64,000 nucleotides of DNA from Streptomyces subrutilus (GTDB lineage: Bacteria; Actinomycetota; Actinomycetes; Streptomycetales; Streptomycetaceae), in NCBI RefSeq assembly GCF_008704535.1, contig NZ_CP023701.1, positions 868,001-932,000 of the forward strand. Direction: 5' to 3'. The first letter of the stretch is position 1; each line of letters opens with the position of its first letter. Position numbers and translations under genes: made by a program. Of the stretch, positions 16,756 to 25,963 are shown piece by piece. The notes under the pieces are model-generated. The model was not told where the DNA came from. It worked only from the letters and a program-made list of their open reading frames with translations, and did no database searches.

Positions 16756-17655
16756 ATGACGGACAACGCTCCGCGCGGGCTGCCCGCGCCACCGCCGCTC
16801 GGCGCCGCCGCCCTGCCCGCCGGTACGTACGCGGGCCGGGTGGTGCTCGTGACCGGCGGCGGCTCCGGGTTGGGCAAGGCCATCGCGGCGGAGTTCGCGC
16901 GGCTCGGCGCCGACCTGGTGATCGCCGGCCGGCGGCCGCAGCGGCTGAAGGCGGCCCGCGAGGAGCTGGCGGCCGTCCCCGGCGCGGGCCGGGTGACGGC
17001 CGCGGTCTGCGACATCCGGGACCCCGAGCGGGTCGCGGAGGTCTTCGACGCGGCGCGGGCCGCGCACGGCCTGCCGGACGTCCTGGTGAACAACGCGGCG
17101 GCCAACTTCCCCTCCCCCGCCGAGGACCTGTCGCCGAACGCCTGGCGGGCGGTGGTCGACATCACCCTGACCGGCACCTGGTTCATGACGCGGGAGTTCG
17201 CCCGGCGCCATCTGGCCGAGGGCACCCCGGGGTCGATCGTGAACATCGGCGCCTCGTACGCCTGGACGGGCGGGCCGGGCTTCGCCCACAGCGCCGCCGC
17301 CAAGGCCGGGGTGAAGAACCTGGTGGAGACGCTGGCCGTCGAGTGGGGGCCGTACGGGATCCAGGTGAACGGCCTGGTGCCGGGCCTGTTCCCGCACGCC
17401 GACATGACCGAGGACGTGCGGGACGGCCTGGAGCGGGCCGCGCCCGACGCCAGGGACGCGCGGCAGCCCGCGCTGCGCGTGGGCGTCCCGCGCGAGCTGG
17501 GCTGGGCCGCCACCTTCCTGGCGTCGCCCTACGCCCGGTTCGTCACCGGCCACACCCTGGTGGTCGACGGGGCGAACTGGCAGCGCCGGGCTCTGGTCAA
17601 CCCCGAGGTCGTCCCGGTGCGCGAGCAGTTGGGGCGCGGCGCGTTCGACGGCTGA
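16756..17655 (+). CDS. SDR oxidoreductase of the 2,4-dienoyl-CoA reductase type
   Basis: The 299-residue Rossmann enzyme has the cofactor motif VTGGGSGLGKAIAAEFARLG (about residue 32), the GRR stretch that favours NADP, and VLVNNAAANFPSPAEDL. At the active site the usual Tyr-x3-Lys is replaced by Ser-x3-Lys (FAHSAAAKAGVKNLVETL). That replacement is a known mark of 2,4-dienoyl-CoA reductases, which use a different Tyr and Lys to pass the hydride. The substrate is therefore most likely an unsaturated acyl-CoA. It converges on an enoyl-CoA hydratase gene, which fits fatty-acid breakdown. Confidence 0.9.
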   Translation: MTDNAPRGLPAPPPLGAAALPAGTYAGRVVLVTGGGSGLGKAIAAEFARLGADLVIAGRRPQRLKAAREELAAVPGAGRVTAAVCDIRDPERVAEVFDAARAAHGLPDVLVNNAAANFPSPAEDLSPNAWRAVVDITLTGTWFMTREFARRHLAEGTPGSIVNIGASYAWTGGPGFAHSAAAKAGVKNLVETLAVEWGPYGIQVNGLVPGLFPHADMTEDVRDGLERAAPDARDARQPALRVGVPRELGWAATFLASPYARFVTGHTLVVDGANWQRRALVNPEVVPVREQLGRGAFDG

Positions 17656-17666
17656 GCGGGTGCGGC

Positions 17667-17733
17667 GCGCCACCGGTGAGACGGTGCCGGTGGCAGTGCC
17701 GGTGTCGGCGCCGGTGCCATCACCGGTGTCGGT
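17667..17733. repeat. Imperfect CCGGTG repeats between convergent genes
   Basis: About seven copies of CCGGTG or close variants lie in the 77-bp gap between the SDR stop and the enoyl-CoA hydratase stop. Both orientations occur, so the stretch can fold into GC-rich hairpins and may act as a bidirectional terminator. Confidence 0.6.
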
Positions 17734-18569
17734 CAGCCTCCGGTGAAGTGGGGTGGACGGCGGGCGGCCTTCGCGCCGTATCCCTCGCGGCAGTCCTCCG
17801 AGGTGAGGGTGAGGGCCGCGGTCATCGCGACGCGGTCCAGGGCCGCGGGGAGGGCCGCGTCGGCGTAGGCGTCGACCGCGCGCTTGATGCCCTGGACGGC
17901 GAGCGGTGCGTTGGCCGCGATCTCCGCGGCCAGGGCGCGCGCGGTCGCGTCCAACTCGGCTTCCGGCACGACCAGTTGCAGCAGGTTCAGGCGCAGCGCC
18001 GTCGCGGCGTCGATGCGGCGGCCGGTCAGGGCCAGGTACTTGGCCCATCCCGCGCCGGCCTCGCGGGCGATGCGGAGGTCGCCGCCCGCGTCCACGGCGA
18101 CGCCCAGTCGCGCTTCGGGCAGGGCGAACACGGCGCCTTCGGCGGCGATCCGCACGTCGGCCATCAGGGCCAGTTCGAAGCCGAAGCCGAGGCAGTAGCC
18201 CTGGACGGCCGCCACGACCGGCTGCGGGAGTCGGGCGAGGACGGCGAAGCGCTCGTGCACCCAGCGGATGCCCTCGTAGTAGTTGCGGGTCCGCTCGGCG
18301 GGCGTGGCGCCGGTGATGGCGCCGCCGGGGGCGGTGACGTCGATGCCCGCGCAGAACGCCCGGCCCTCGGCCCGCAGCAGGACCGCGCGCACCGCGGGGT
18401 CGAAGCGGATGCGGTCCGCGAGGAGGCCGAGCTGCCGGGTGGACTCCCAGCTCCAGCCGTTGAGCCGGTCCGGCCGGCAGAGGGTGACGACGGCGAGCCC
18501 GTCGTCCGCCACCTCCAGCCGGAGCCGCTCCTCGCCCTCGTCGATCCGCGTGCTGGTGGTGTCGATCAC
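17733..18569 (-). CDS. Enoyl-CoA hydratase/isomerase family protein
   Basis: The 278-residue crotonase-fold protein has the oxyanion-hole loops AEGRAFCAGIDV (near 68) and VQGYCLGFGFELALMADVRI (near 122). The next loop FALPEARLGVAVDAGGDLRI has Asp where many isomerases place a catalytic acid and only one of the two hydratase Glu residues is clear (PEARLG). Delta3,delta2-isomerase or dienoyl-CoA isomerase activity is therefore at least as likely as hydration. GTG 18569 starts the gene. A perfect operator lies 24 bp upstream. Confidence 0.9.
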   Translation of the reverse strand: MIDTTSTRIDEGEERLRLEVADDGLAVVTLCRPDRLNGWSWESTRQLGLLADRIRFDPAVRAVLLRAEGRAFCAGIDVTAPGGAITGATPAERTRNYYEGIRWVHERFAVLARLPQPVVAAVQGYCLGFGFELALMADVRIAAEGAVFALPEARLGVAVDAGGDLRIAREAGAGWAKYLALTGRRIDAATALRLNLLQLVVPEAELDATARALAAEIAANAPLAVQGIKRAVDAYADAALPAALDRVAMTAALTLTSEDCREGYGAKAARRPPHFTGG

Positions 18570-18592
18570 GTGGTCCGGACCCCCGTTGCAAT

Positions 18593-18607
18593 CTGACGAA
18601 TCGTCAG
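18593..18607. promoter_or_regulatory. Perfect palindromic operator CTGACGA-A-TCGTCAG
   Basis: A 15-bp perfect palindrome (7-bp arms, 1-bp centre), 24 bp before the enoyl-CoA hydratase start and 16 bp after the PIG-L stop. Size and symmetry are typical of a TetR-family dimer site, and its place over the promoter suggests repression of the hydratase gene. Confidence 0.75.
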
Positions 18608-18622
18608 TTTAGGGGGACCGGG

Positions 18623-19405
18623 TCAGCGGGGGAAGACCTCGAACAGCACCGCCGGACGGCCGCCGAAGCGGGCCGCCGCCTGCTGCGCGTATCCGGTGAG
18701 GAAGCCGCGTACGTACTCCTCGGGGTCCTGGTCCGTCAGCGCGGCGAGGTACGCCTTGTGCTCCATGAGGGACCGTACGGCGCGTTCCATGCCCGGGTCG
18801 GCGTCGGCCGCGTGCGTCGGGGTGGTGGTGCCCGTCACCGCGACCCAGCGCACCCCGTTCCACGGCTCCAGGCCCTGCTCGGCGAGGAGTTCGGGAAAGA
18901 TCCACCGGTTGCCGGCGTCCGCGGCCGCGTCCAGCACGGCCCGGCCGACGGCCTGGTGGTCGGGGCTGTTCCAGGCACCGCCGCCGCCCTCGCCGCCCCA
19001 GGTGTCGCGGTGGTTCAACGTGACGACCAGCTCGGGGCGGTGCCGGCGGATGGCCGCGGCGATGTCGCGGCGCAGGTCCGGACCGTACTCGACGACGCCG
19101 TCGCGGTGGTCCAGGAACTCCACCCGGGACACCCCGACGGCGGCGGCGCCGGCCCGCTGCTCGGCCTCGCGCACCGGGGCGCACTCGGCGGGGGCGAGGG
19201 TGTCGATGCCCGCCTCGCCGCGGGTGGCGAGGACGTAGACGACCTCGCGGCCGCCGTCCGTCCAGTCCGCGACGGCGGCCGCCCCGCCGTACTCCAGGTC
19301 GTCGGGGTGGGCGACGACGGCCAGGGCGCGCCGCCAGTCGGTCGGCATGGGCGGCAGGGGCTCCTGCTGATCACGTGATCCGGGCATACCGGGCATACCG
19401 GGCAT
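18623..19405 (-). CDS. PIG-L/LmbE-family deacetylase
   Basis: About 260 residues. The zinc motif [13 protein letters not shown] (AHPDD) comes early and the partner His lies in [12 protein letters not shown], with [11 protein letters not shown] between. The family removes N-acetyl groups from GlcNAc-containing small molecules, such as mycothiol precursors or mycothiol conjugates (MshB/Mca). It is shorter than MshB/Mca and lacks their full signatures, so the substrate is open. The start is ambiguous: three in-frame ATGs sit in a 9-bp tandem repeat; ATG 19405 has AAGG at 8 bp. A GTG at 19414 would add three residues. Confidence 0.85.
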   Translation of the reverse strand: MPGMPGMPGSRDQQEPLPPMPTDWRRALAVVAHPDDLEYGGAAAVADWTDGGREVVYVLATRGEAGIDTLAPAECAPVREAEQRAGAAAVGVSRVEFLDHRDGVVEYGPDLRRDIAAAIRRHRPELVVTLNHRDTWGGEGGGGAWNSPDHQAVGRAVLDAAADAGNRWIFPELLAEQGLEPWNGVRWVAVTGTTTPTHAADADPGMERAVRSLMEHKAYLAALTDQDPEEYVRGFLTGYAQQAAARFGGRPAVLFEVFPR

Positions 19406-19413
19406 ACCGGGCA
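19379..19413. repeat. 9-bp tandem repeat over a start codon
   Basis: GGTATGCCC (minus strand) repeats three times plus a partial copy, encoding Met-Pro-Gly units. Each unit offers an ATG with a GG in front of it. Confidence 0.8.
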
Positions 19414-19574
19414 CCTTAGGGGATGTCCGGGCCGGGGCGCCCGCAGCCGCGGCGGCCCGGAGCGGGGCTCACCGGGCCGGGCCGGAGCGCGTCTCACGGG
19501 CCCTGCCCGCGCGGGCCGCCGTCCGCGTGCGCCCCGCCCCCCGGGCCGCGGGCCCGGGCGGGCTTCGTCCCCGT

Positions 19575-20885
19575 TCAGGCCCGGTCGCGCACCAGGGCCA
19601 GCAGGCGGTCCAGGACGCGGGGTCCGCCCGCTCGGACGCCGTCGTGCTCGAACTCGTCGGTCACCCAGGTCCGCAGGCCCCGGATCGCGCGGGCCGTCTC
19701 CAGGGAGTGCGCGGTGTCGACGTAGAGGTCGTCGTGGTAGACGGCGGCGGCCACCGGCACCTCGTTGGCGGCGAGCCGGGCGGGGTCGTACAGCGGCTCC
19801 CAGCCGGTGCGCGCGGCCAGCAGCCCGGCGGCCTCGCGCAGCGGTGCGAGGGCCGGGTCGGTGGTGAAGTGCCAGGGGTGGATGCTCTCCGCGGTGAAGA
19901 GGAGGGGCTCCTCGCCCGCGAGGGTCCCGGCGGCATCGAAGCGCGGGTGTCGGGCGCGCACCCGGTCGGCCGCCCAACCGGTGGGGGCGACCGGGTCCTG
20001 CGCGTAGATGGCCTCGTGCAGGAGGGCGTACAGCGGGTGTCCGGCGAAGGAGAGGAGGGAGCGGACCTCCTCCAGGAAGCCGTCGGAGAGGGCCGGGCCC
20101 GCGGGGGTGGGGACGAAGGCGTCCTCCAGCAGGTAGTGCAGCTGGTGGCTGCCGTCACCCGAGCCGAGGAGGATGCCGAGGGACTGGAAGCCCTCGACGG
20201 TCAGCCGGTGGCCGCCGGGGAGTTCGGCCGGGCGCTCGGCGAGGTGGGCGGCGATCCGGCGGGCGCGTTCGACGTCCATCGGGTAGCGGGCGTAGTGGGC
20301 GAGGGTCTTGCGCTCCATGCGCGGGTACGCGGCCGCGTACACCTCCTCGGCGGTGGCGGTGAGCGAGGGCAGGCCGCCGGTGACGAGCGCGGCGGTGAGC
20401 CCCTCGGGTGCGGCGCCCAGGTAGCGGGTGGTGCAGAAGCCGCCGAAGCTCTGGCCGAGCACGGTCCAGGGCGCGCCGCCGGTCAGCGCGGGGCGGATGG
20501 CCTCGGCGTCGCGGACGATCGAGTCGGCCCGGAAGTGGGCCAGGTAGGCCGCCTGTTCGGCCGGGCCGCCGCGCAGCGGCAGGGTCTGCCGGTCGGCGGG
20601 GGTGGAGCGGCCGGTCCCGCGCTGGTCGAGGAGCAGGACGCGGTATTCGGTCAGGGCCCGCTCCAGCCAGGCCTGCCGGCCGATGAACCGGCGGGCGCCG
20701 AAGCCGGGTCCGCCTTCGAGGTACAGCAGCCAGGGCAGGCCGTCGGGGTCCTGCCCGGCGCCGACGACCTCGCGGGCGTAGAGCTCGATCTGCTCGCCGT
20801 CCGGGCGGGCGTGGTCGAGCGGGACGGTGAACCGGTGGTCGGTGAGGACCGTTCCGGGCTGGCGGTAGCGGTGCTCGATGGTCAC
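19575..20885 (-). CDS. Proline iminopeptidase-like alpha/beta hydrolase (S33)
   Basis: The 436-residue enzyme has the S33 signatures LLYLEGGPGFGA (oxyanion HGGPG-type), LLDQRGTGRSTP, and the nucleophile elbow GQSFGGFCT near residue 148. The catalytic Asp and His probably lie in AAVYHDDLYVD and TDEFEHDGVR. Prolyl aminopeptidases cleave N-terminal Pro from peptides; close relatives with this length are intracellular. GTG 20885 begins the gene. It stands alone, with about 570 bp of upstream DNA shared with the divergent cell-wall hydrolase gene. Confidence 0.92.
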   Translation of the reverse strand: MTIEHRYRQPGTVLTDHRFTVPLDHARPDGEQIELYAREVVGAGQDPDGLPWLLYLEGGPGFGARRFIGRQAWLERALTEYRVLLLDQRGTGRSTPADRQTLPLRGGPAEQAAYLAHFRADSIVRDAEAIRPALTGGAPWTVLGQSFGGFCTTRYLGAAPEGLTAALVTGGLPSLTATAEEVYAAAYPRMERKTLAHYARYPMDVERARRIAAHLAERPAELPGGHRLTVEGFQSLGILLGSGDGSHQLHYLLEDAFVPTPAGPALSDGFLEEVRSLLSFAGHPLYALLHEAIYAQDPVAPTGWAADRVRARHPRFDAAGTLAGEEPLLFTAESIHPWHFTTDPALAPLREAAGLLAARTGWEPLYDPARLAANEVPVAAAVYHDDLYVDTAHSLETARAIRGLRTWVTDEFEHDGVRAGGPRVLDRLLALVRDRA

Positions 20886-21191
20886 GGACGGCCCCTGGGG
20901 TGCGCGGTGCGGAGCCCGTCCGACGGCCGGATCGCGGCCGTCGGACGGGTGGCGTTCCGCCGGATTCTAGTACGGGACACCGGTGGCGGTACGGGGCCCC
21001 GTCGCCGTTCGGGCCTTACGTGCGGGAGGAGCGGCGGCGGGGTGTCCGGCGGCGGGGCCGACCTGTGGTCCCGGGCACATCCGGGCGCCGGAAAGGGTCA
21101 CCTATGGGTGATTCGCCAGCAAAGCCCAGGTCGCCCGAATGAGACCCGTGGAGCGGCGACTTGCCCGAATTGAGATCACGGCATTCAAACC

Positions 21192-21205
21192 GTGATGTGA
21201 GTCAC
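21192..21205. promoter_or_regulatory. Crp-like site GTGA-N6-TCAC
   Basis: GTGATGTGAGTCAC matches the core TGTGA-N6-TCACA of Crp-family sites in both half-sites. It overlaps the right arm of the hairpin ATCACGG/CCGTGAT (21175-21196). Streptomyces Crp is known to act in germination and on cell-wall lytic genes, which suits the downstream gene. Confidence 0.5.
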
Positions 21206-21240
21206 GCGAACGCACTCAACATCATGTCCCGCCCGACCGC

Positions 21241-21268
21241 CGATTCCCTTTCCCCGGAAAGGGAATCG
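21241..21268. promoter_or_regulatory. Perfect 28-bp inverted repeat
   Basis: CGATTCCCTTTCC and its exact complement are separated by only 2 bp. It lies 186 bp before the LysM/SLT start. No T-run follows, so it is more likely an operator or RNA hairpin than a terminator. Confidence 0.7.
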
Positions 21269-21453
21269 ACAATGCCGCACAGAGGCTTCCATGGTCATTT
21301 CCCGGGCGGAATCCGGGAAGTCGATCTCCCCGCGGAATTCGCGTCTTGTTCCCGCCGGGCGCCCTCGCCTACGGTCACCTGCATCCCGGCGGCCGACTGC
21401 CGAATCCGGCCGCCGCCGGGGCTCTCCCGTCCCCCCACGTGAGGAATTCCGCC

Positions 21454-22119
21454 ATGCCCGCACAGGGTAAGCACCGCCGCCCGAAGCACCGCTCGCTCAC
21501 CCGCAGACTGGCCCTGCTCGGCACCGGCGGCGCGGCCCTCGCGCTGCCCCTGGTCGGCGCCACCAGCGCCGGAGCCGCCGAGCAGACCACCGCTCCGGCC
21601 ACCTATTCCGTCGTCGCGGGCGACACCCTCTCCACGATCGCCGCGGCCCATTCCCTCACCGGCGGCTGGCAGCAGCTGTACGCCGCGAACCGGACCGCGG
21701 TCGGCGACAACCCGGAGTCCATCCGACCCGGTCTGAAGCTGACGCTCGGCACGGCCCCGGCCTCGCAGACGGCCGTCAAGGCCACGACCGCCGCCTATGC
21801 CGACAACCTGGACGGCTGGATTCGCGAGTCGCTGGCCGTCATGGCCCAGCACGGAATTCCCGGCTCCTACAACGGAATTCTGCGCAACGTGATGCGGGAA
21901 TCCTCGGGCAATCCGCTGGCGATCAACAACTGGGACTCCAACGCCGCGGCCGGAACCCCCTCCAAGGGGCTGCTCCAGGTGATCGACCCGACCTTCAAGG
22001 CCTACCACGTACCGGGCACCTCGCTGGACTCCTACGACCCGGTCGCCAACATCACCGCCGCGAGCAACTACGCGGCCGCCCGCTACGGCTCGATCGACAA
22101 CGTCAACGGGCCCTACTAG
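21454..22119 (+). CDS. Secreted LysM + SLT-type cell-wall hydrolase
   Basis: The 221-residue protein starts at ATG 21454 with GAGGA 8 bases upstream. It has a basic N-region ([12 protein letters not shown]), a hydrophobic core and a signal cleavage near SAGAAE. A LysM peptidoglycan-binding domain follows ([19 protein letters not shown] to [10 protein letters not shown], about 50-98). The C-terminal domain is a lysozyme-like transglycosylase fold with the catalytic Glu in [17 protein letters not shown] and the [10 protein letters not shown] block. It should cut glycan strands during growth or germination. The complex upstream region suggests tight control. Confidence 0.93.
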   Translation: MPAQGKHRRPKHRSLTRRLALLGTGGAALALPLVGATSAGAAEQTTAPATYSVVAGDTLSTIAAAHSLTGGWQQLYAANRTAVGDNPESIRPGLKLTLGTAPASQTAVKATTAAYADNLDGWIRESLAVMAQHGIPGSYNGILRNVMRESSGNPLAINNWDSNAAAGTPSKGLLQVIDPTFKAYHVPGTSLDSYDPVANITAASNYAAARYGSIDNVNGPY

Positions 22120-22233
22120 CGGGCGCGTGGGCGGACGGCCCCCGGCCCGTCGCTGGCCCTTCGCCGGCCCGGCCCCGCAACCGGTCAGGAATGGAGAAGC
22201 CTCCGCCCCTCCGCGCTCCGTAGCGTGAAGCAC

Positions 22234-22650
22234 ATGGACATCAACCTCTCGCAGTGCTTCATCGCCGTCGACGACCACGACAAGGCGCTCGCCTTCTACC
22301 GCGACGCCCTCGGCCTGGAGGTGCGCAACGACGTCGGCCACCAGGCCATGCGCTGGGTGACCCTCGGATCGCCCGCGCAGCCCGGGGTGAGCATCGTCCT
22401 CGAACCGCCGCTCGCCCACCCCGATGCCTCGGCCGCCGACCAGGAGGCCGTGGCGGAGCTCCTGGCCAAGGGCATGCTGCGCGGCGTGGTCTTCTCCACC
22501 GACGACTGCGACGCCGCCTTCGAGCGCGTCCGCGCCGCCGGGGGCGACGTGCTCCAGGAACCGATCGACCAGCACTACGGCGTCCGCGACTGCGCCTTCC
22601 GCGACCCGGCCGGCAACATGATCCGCTTCAGCCAGCCGCGCGCCCTCTGA
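22234..22650 (+). CDS. VOC/glyoxalase-superfamily protein
   Basis: The 138-residue protein (start ATG 22234; GTG 22225 is also in frame) has two babbab repeats: [20 protein letters not shown] and [20 protein letters not shown], ending with the conserved [17 protein letters not shown]. Metal-ligand candidates are the Asp/Glu in these strands rather than the classical His/Glu set. Members include antibiotic-binding proteins, isomerases and dioxygenases; the exact role is unknown. Confidence 0.85.
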   Translation: MDINLSQCFIAVDDHDKALAFYRDALGLEVRNDVGHQAMRWVTLGSPAQPGVSIVLEPPLAHPDASAADQEAVAELLAKGMLRGVVFSTDDCDAAFERVRAAGGDVLQEPIDQHYGVRDCAFRDPAGNMIRFSQPRAL

Positions 22651-22815
22651 GCCCGGCTCCGCCGGCCCGGGCCCCTGCGCCCCGGCCGGCGGAGCCCGAA
22701 GGCGCCCTCCGGAGCGGGGCGGCGCGGATACGGTGGTCGCCGCTCCCGAGCCGGGCAGCGGAATCGGACGTACCGCTCGAAGCTGGTCAGATCGAGCCCG
22801 ACAGAGGGAGACACG

Positions 22816-25233
<2,418 letters not shown>

Positions 25234-25253
25234 CCCGGCCCGGGCCGGACCGG

Positions 25254-25294
25254 CGGCGGGGACGCGGCCGACGGGGCCTCAGCCGTCCCCGCCG
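25254..25294. terminator. Inverted repeat between convergent genes
   Basis: CGGCGGGGAC pairs exactly with GTCCCCGCCG across a 21-base loop, just after the UvrA-like stop and over the thpR 3' end. Probably a bidirectional terminator; no T-run. Confidence 0.45.
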
Positions 25295-25875
25295 CTCCCC
25301 GCGCCGAGGGGCCAGGCCTGGATGTCGCGGTAGTGGATCGGTCCCGGCCCGCGGCCGATGTTGCTGCCGACCAGGTGCAGGCGCTCGGCGGACCACCGGC
25401 GGCCGGTGAACCCGGCGAGCCCGGCGGCGGCGTCCACGGCGGAGGCGGCGTCGTTGCGGCGGGCCCGGGCCAGCGTCAGGTGGGGGCGCAGCGGCCGGTC
25501 CTCGAAGGGGATCCCGCACTCCTTGACCACCGCGCGCACCTCGGAGGCGAGCAGGTGCAGCCCTTCGAGGTCGCCGCCGATCCCGCTCCACAGCACCCGC
25601 TCGCCGAAGTGCCCGCCGCCGCGCAGGTCCAGGCGTACGGGCCGGCCCGACGCCGCGAGGGCGGCCAGCGGGGGCCGCAGGAGGGGCACGGTGGCGACCG
25701 GGACCTCGCCGAGGAAGGCCAGGGTGACGTGCCAGTCCTCGATGCGGTTCCACCGCATGAGCGGGTACGCCGCGTAGGCGGGGCGCAGCGCCGCGGCGAG
25801 CTCCTCCTTCGCGTCGTCGGGCGGGGCCAGGGCGATGAACACGCGTACGGTCGCGGTCGGGATCTGTTCGTTCAC
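25279..25875 (-). CDS. thpR: RNA 2',3'-cyclic phosphodiesterase
   Basis: The 198-residue 2H phosphoesterase carries both HxTL motifs: DWHVTLAFLGEV near residue 45 and RPHLTLARAR near residue 133. The fold opens with RVFIALAPPDDAKEELAAAL. The family opens 2',3'-cyclic phosphates at RNA ends to 2'-phosphates and was first described as the LigT RNA ligase. GTG 25875 has AAGGG at fair distance; earlier in-frame starts would read through low-complexity sequence. It lies 88 bp after the galactose oxidase stop on the same strand. Confidence 0.92.
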   Translation of the reverse strand: MNEQIPTATVRVFIALAPPDDAKEELAAALRPAYAAYPLMRWNRIEDWHVTLAFLGEVPVATVPLLRPPLAALAASGRPVRLDLRGGGHFGERVLWSGIGGDLEGLHLLASEVRAVVKECGIPFEDRPLRPHLTLARARRNDAASAVDAAAGLAGFTGRRWSAERLHLVGSNIGRGPGPIHYRDIQAWPLGAGSGGDG

Positions 25876-25963
25876 CGGCCCTTCGTACCCTGTCCCGGGC
25901 CGTGCGGTCACCTCGCGGTGCGGCGGCGGCCGTCCGGCCGGCGCCGCACCGCGCGTCGCGGCC

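Larger units (their letters stand above)
20886..21453. other. Long regulatory region between divergent genes
   Basis: Some 570 bp with no gene but much structure, noticeably less GC-rich after 21100. It holds a hairpin (21175-21196), a Crp-like site (21192-21205), a perfect 28-bp palindrome (21241-21268) and a second 7-bp hairpin (21299-21319), all upstream of the LysM/SLT gene. A long 5' leader is likely. Confidence 0.6.

Noticed and set aside
19369..19380. 12-bp palindrome GATCACGTGATC
   Set aside because: It lies inside the start of the PIG-L coding region and is isolated; likely chance.
21080..21180. Possible c-di-AMP (ydaO-type) riboswitch before the LysM/SLT gene
   Set aside because: GGGTGATTCGCC and TCGCCCGAA resemble parts of the consensus, and such genes are known targets, but the conserved GCTAACC-type block and pairing could not be found. 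A covariance-model search would decide.
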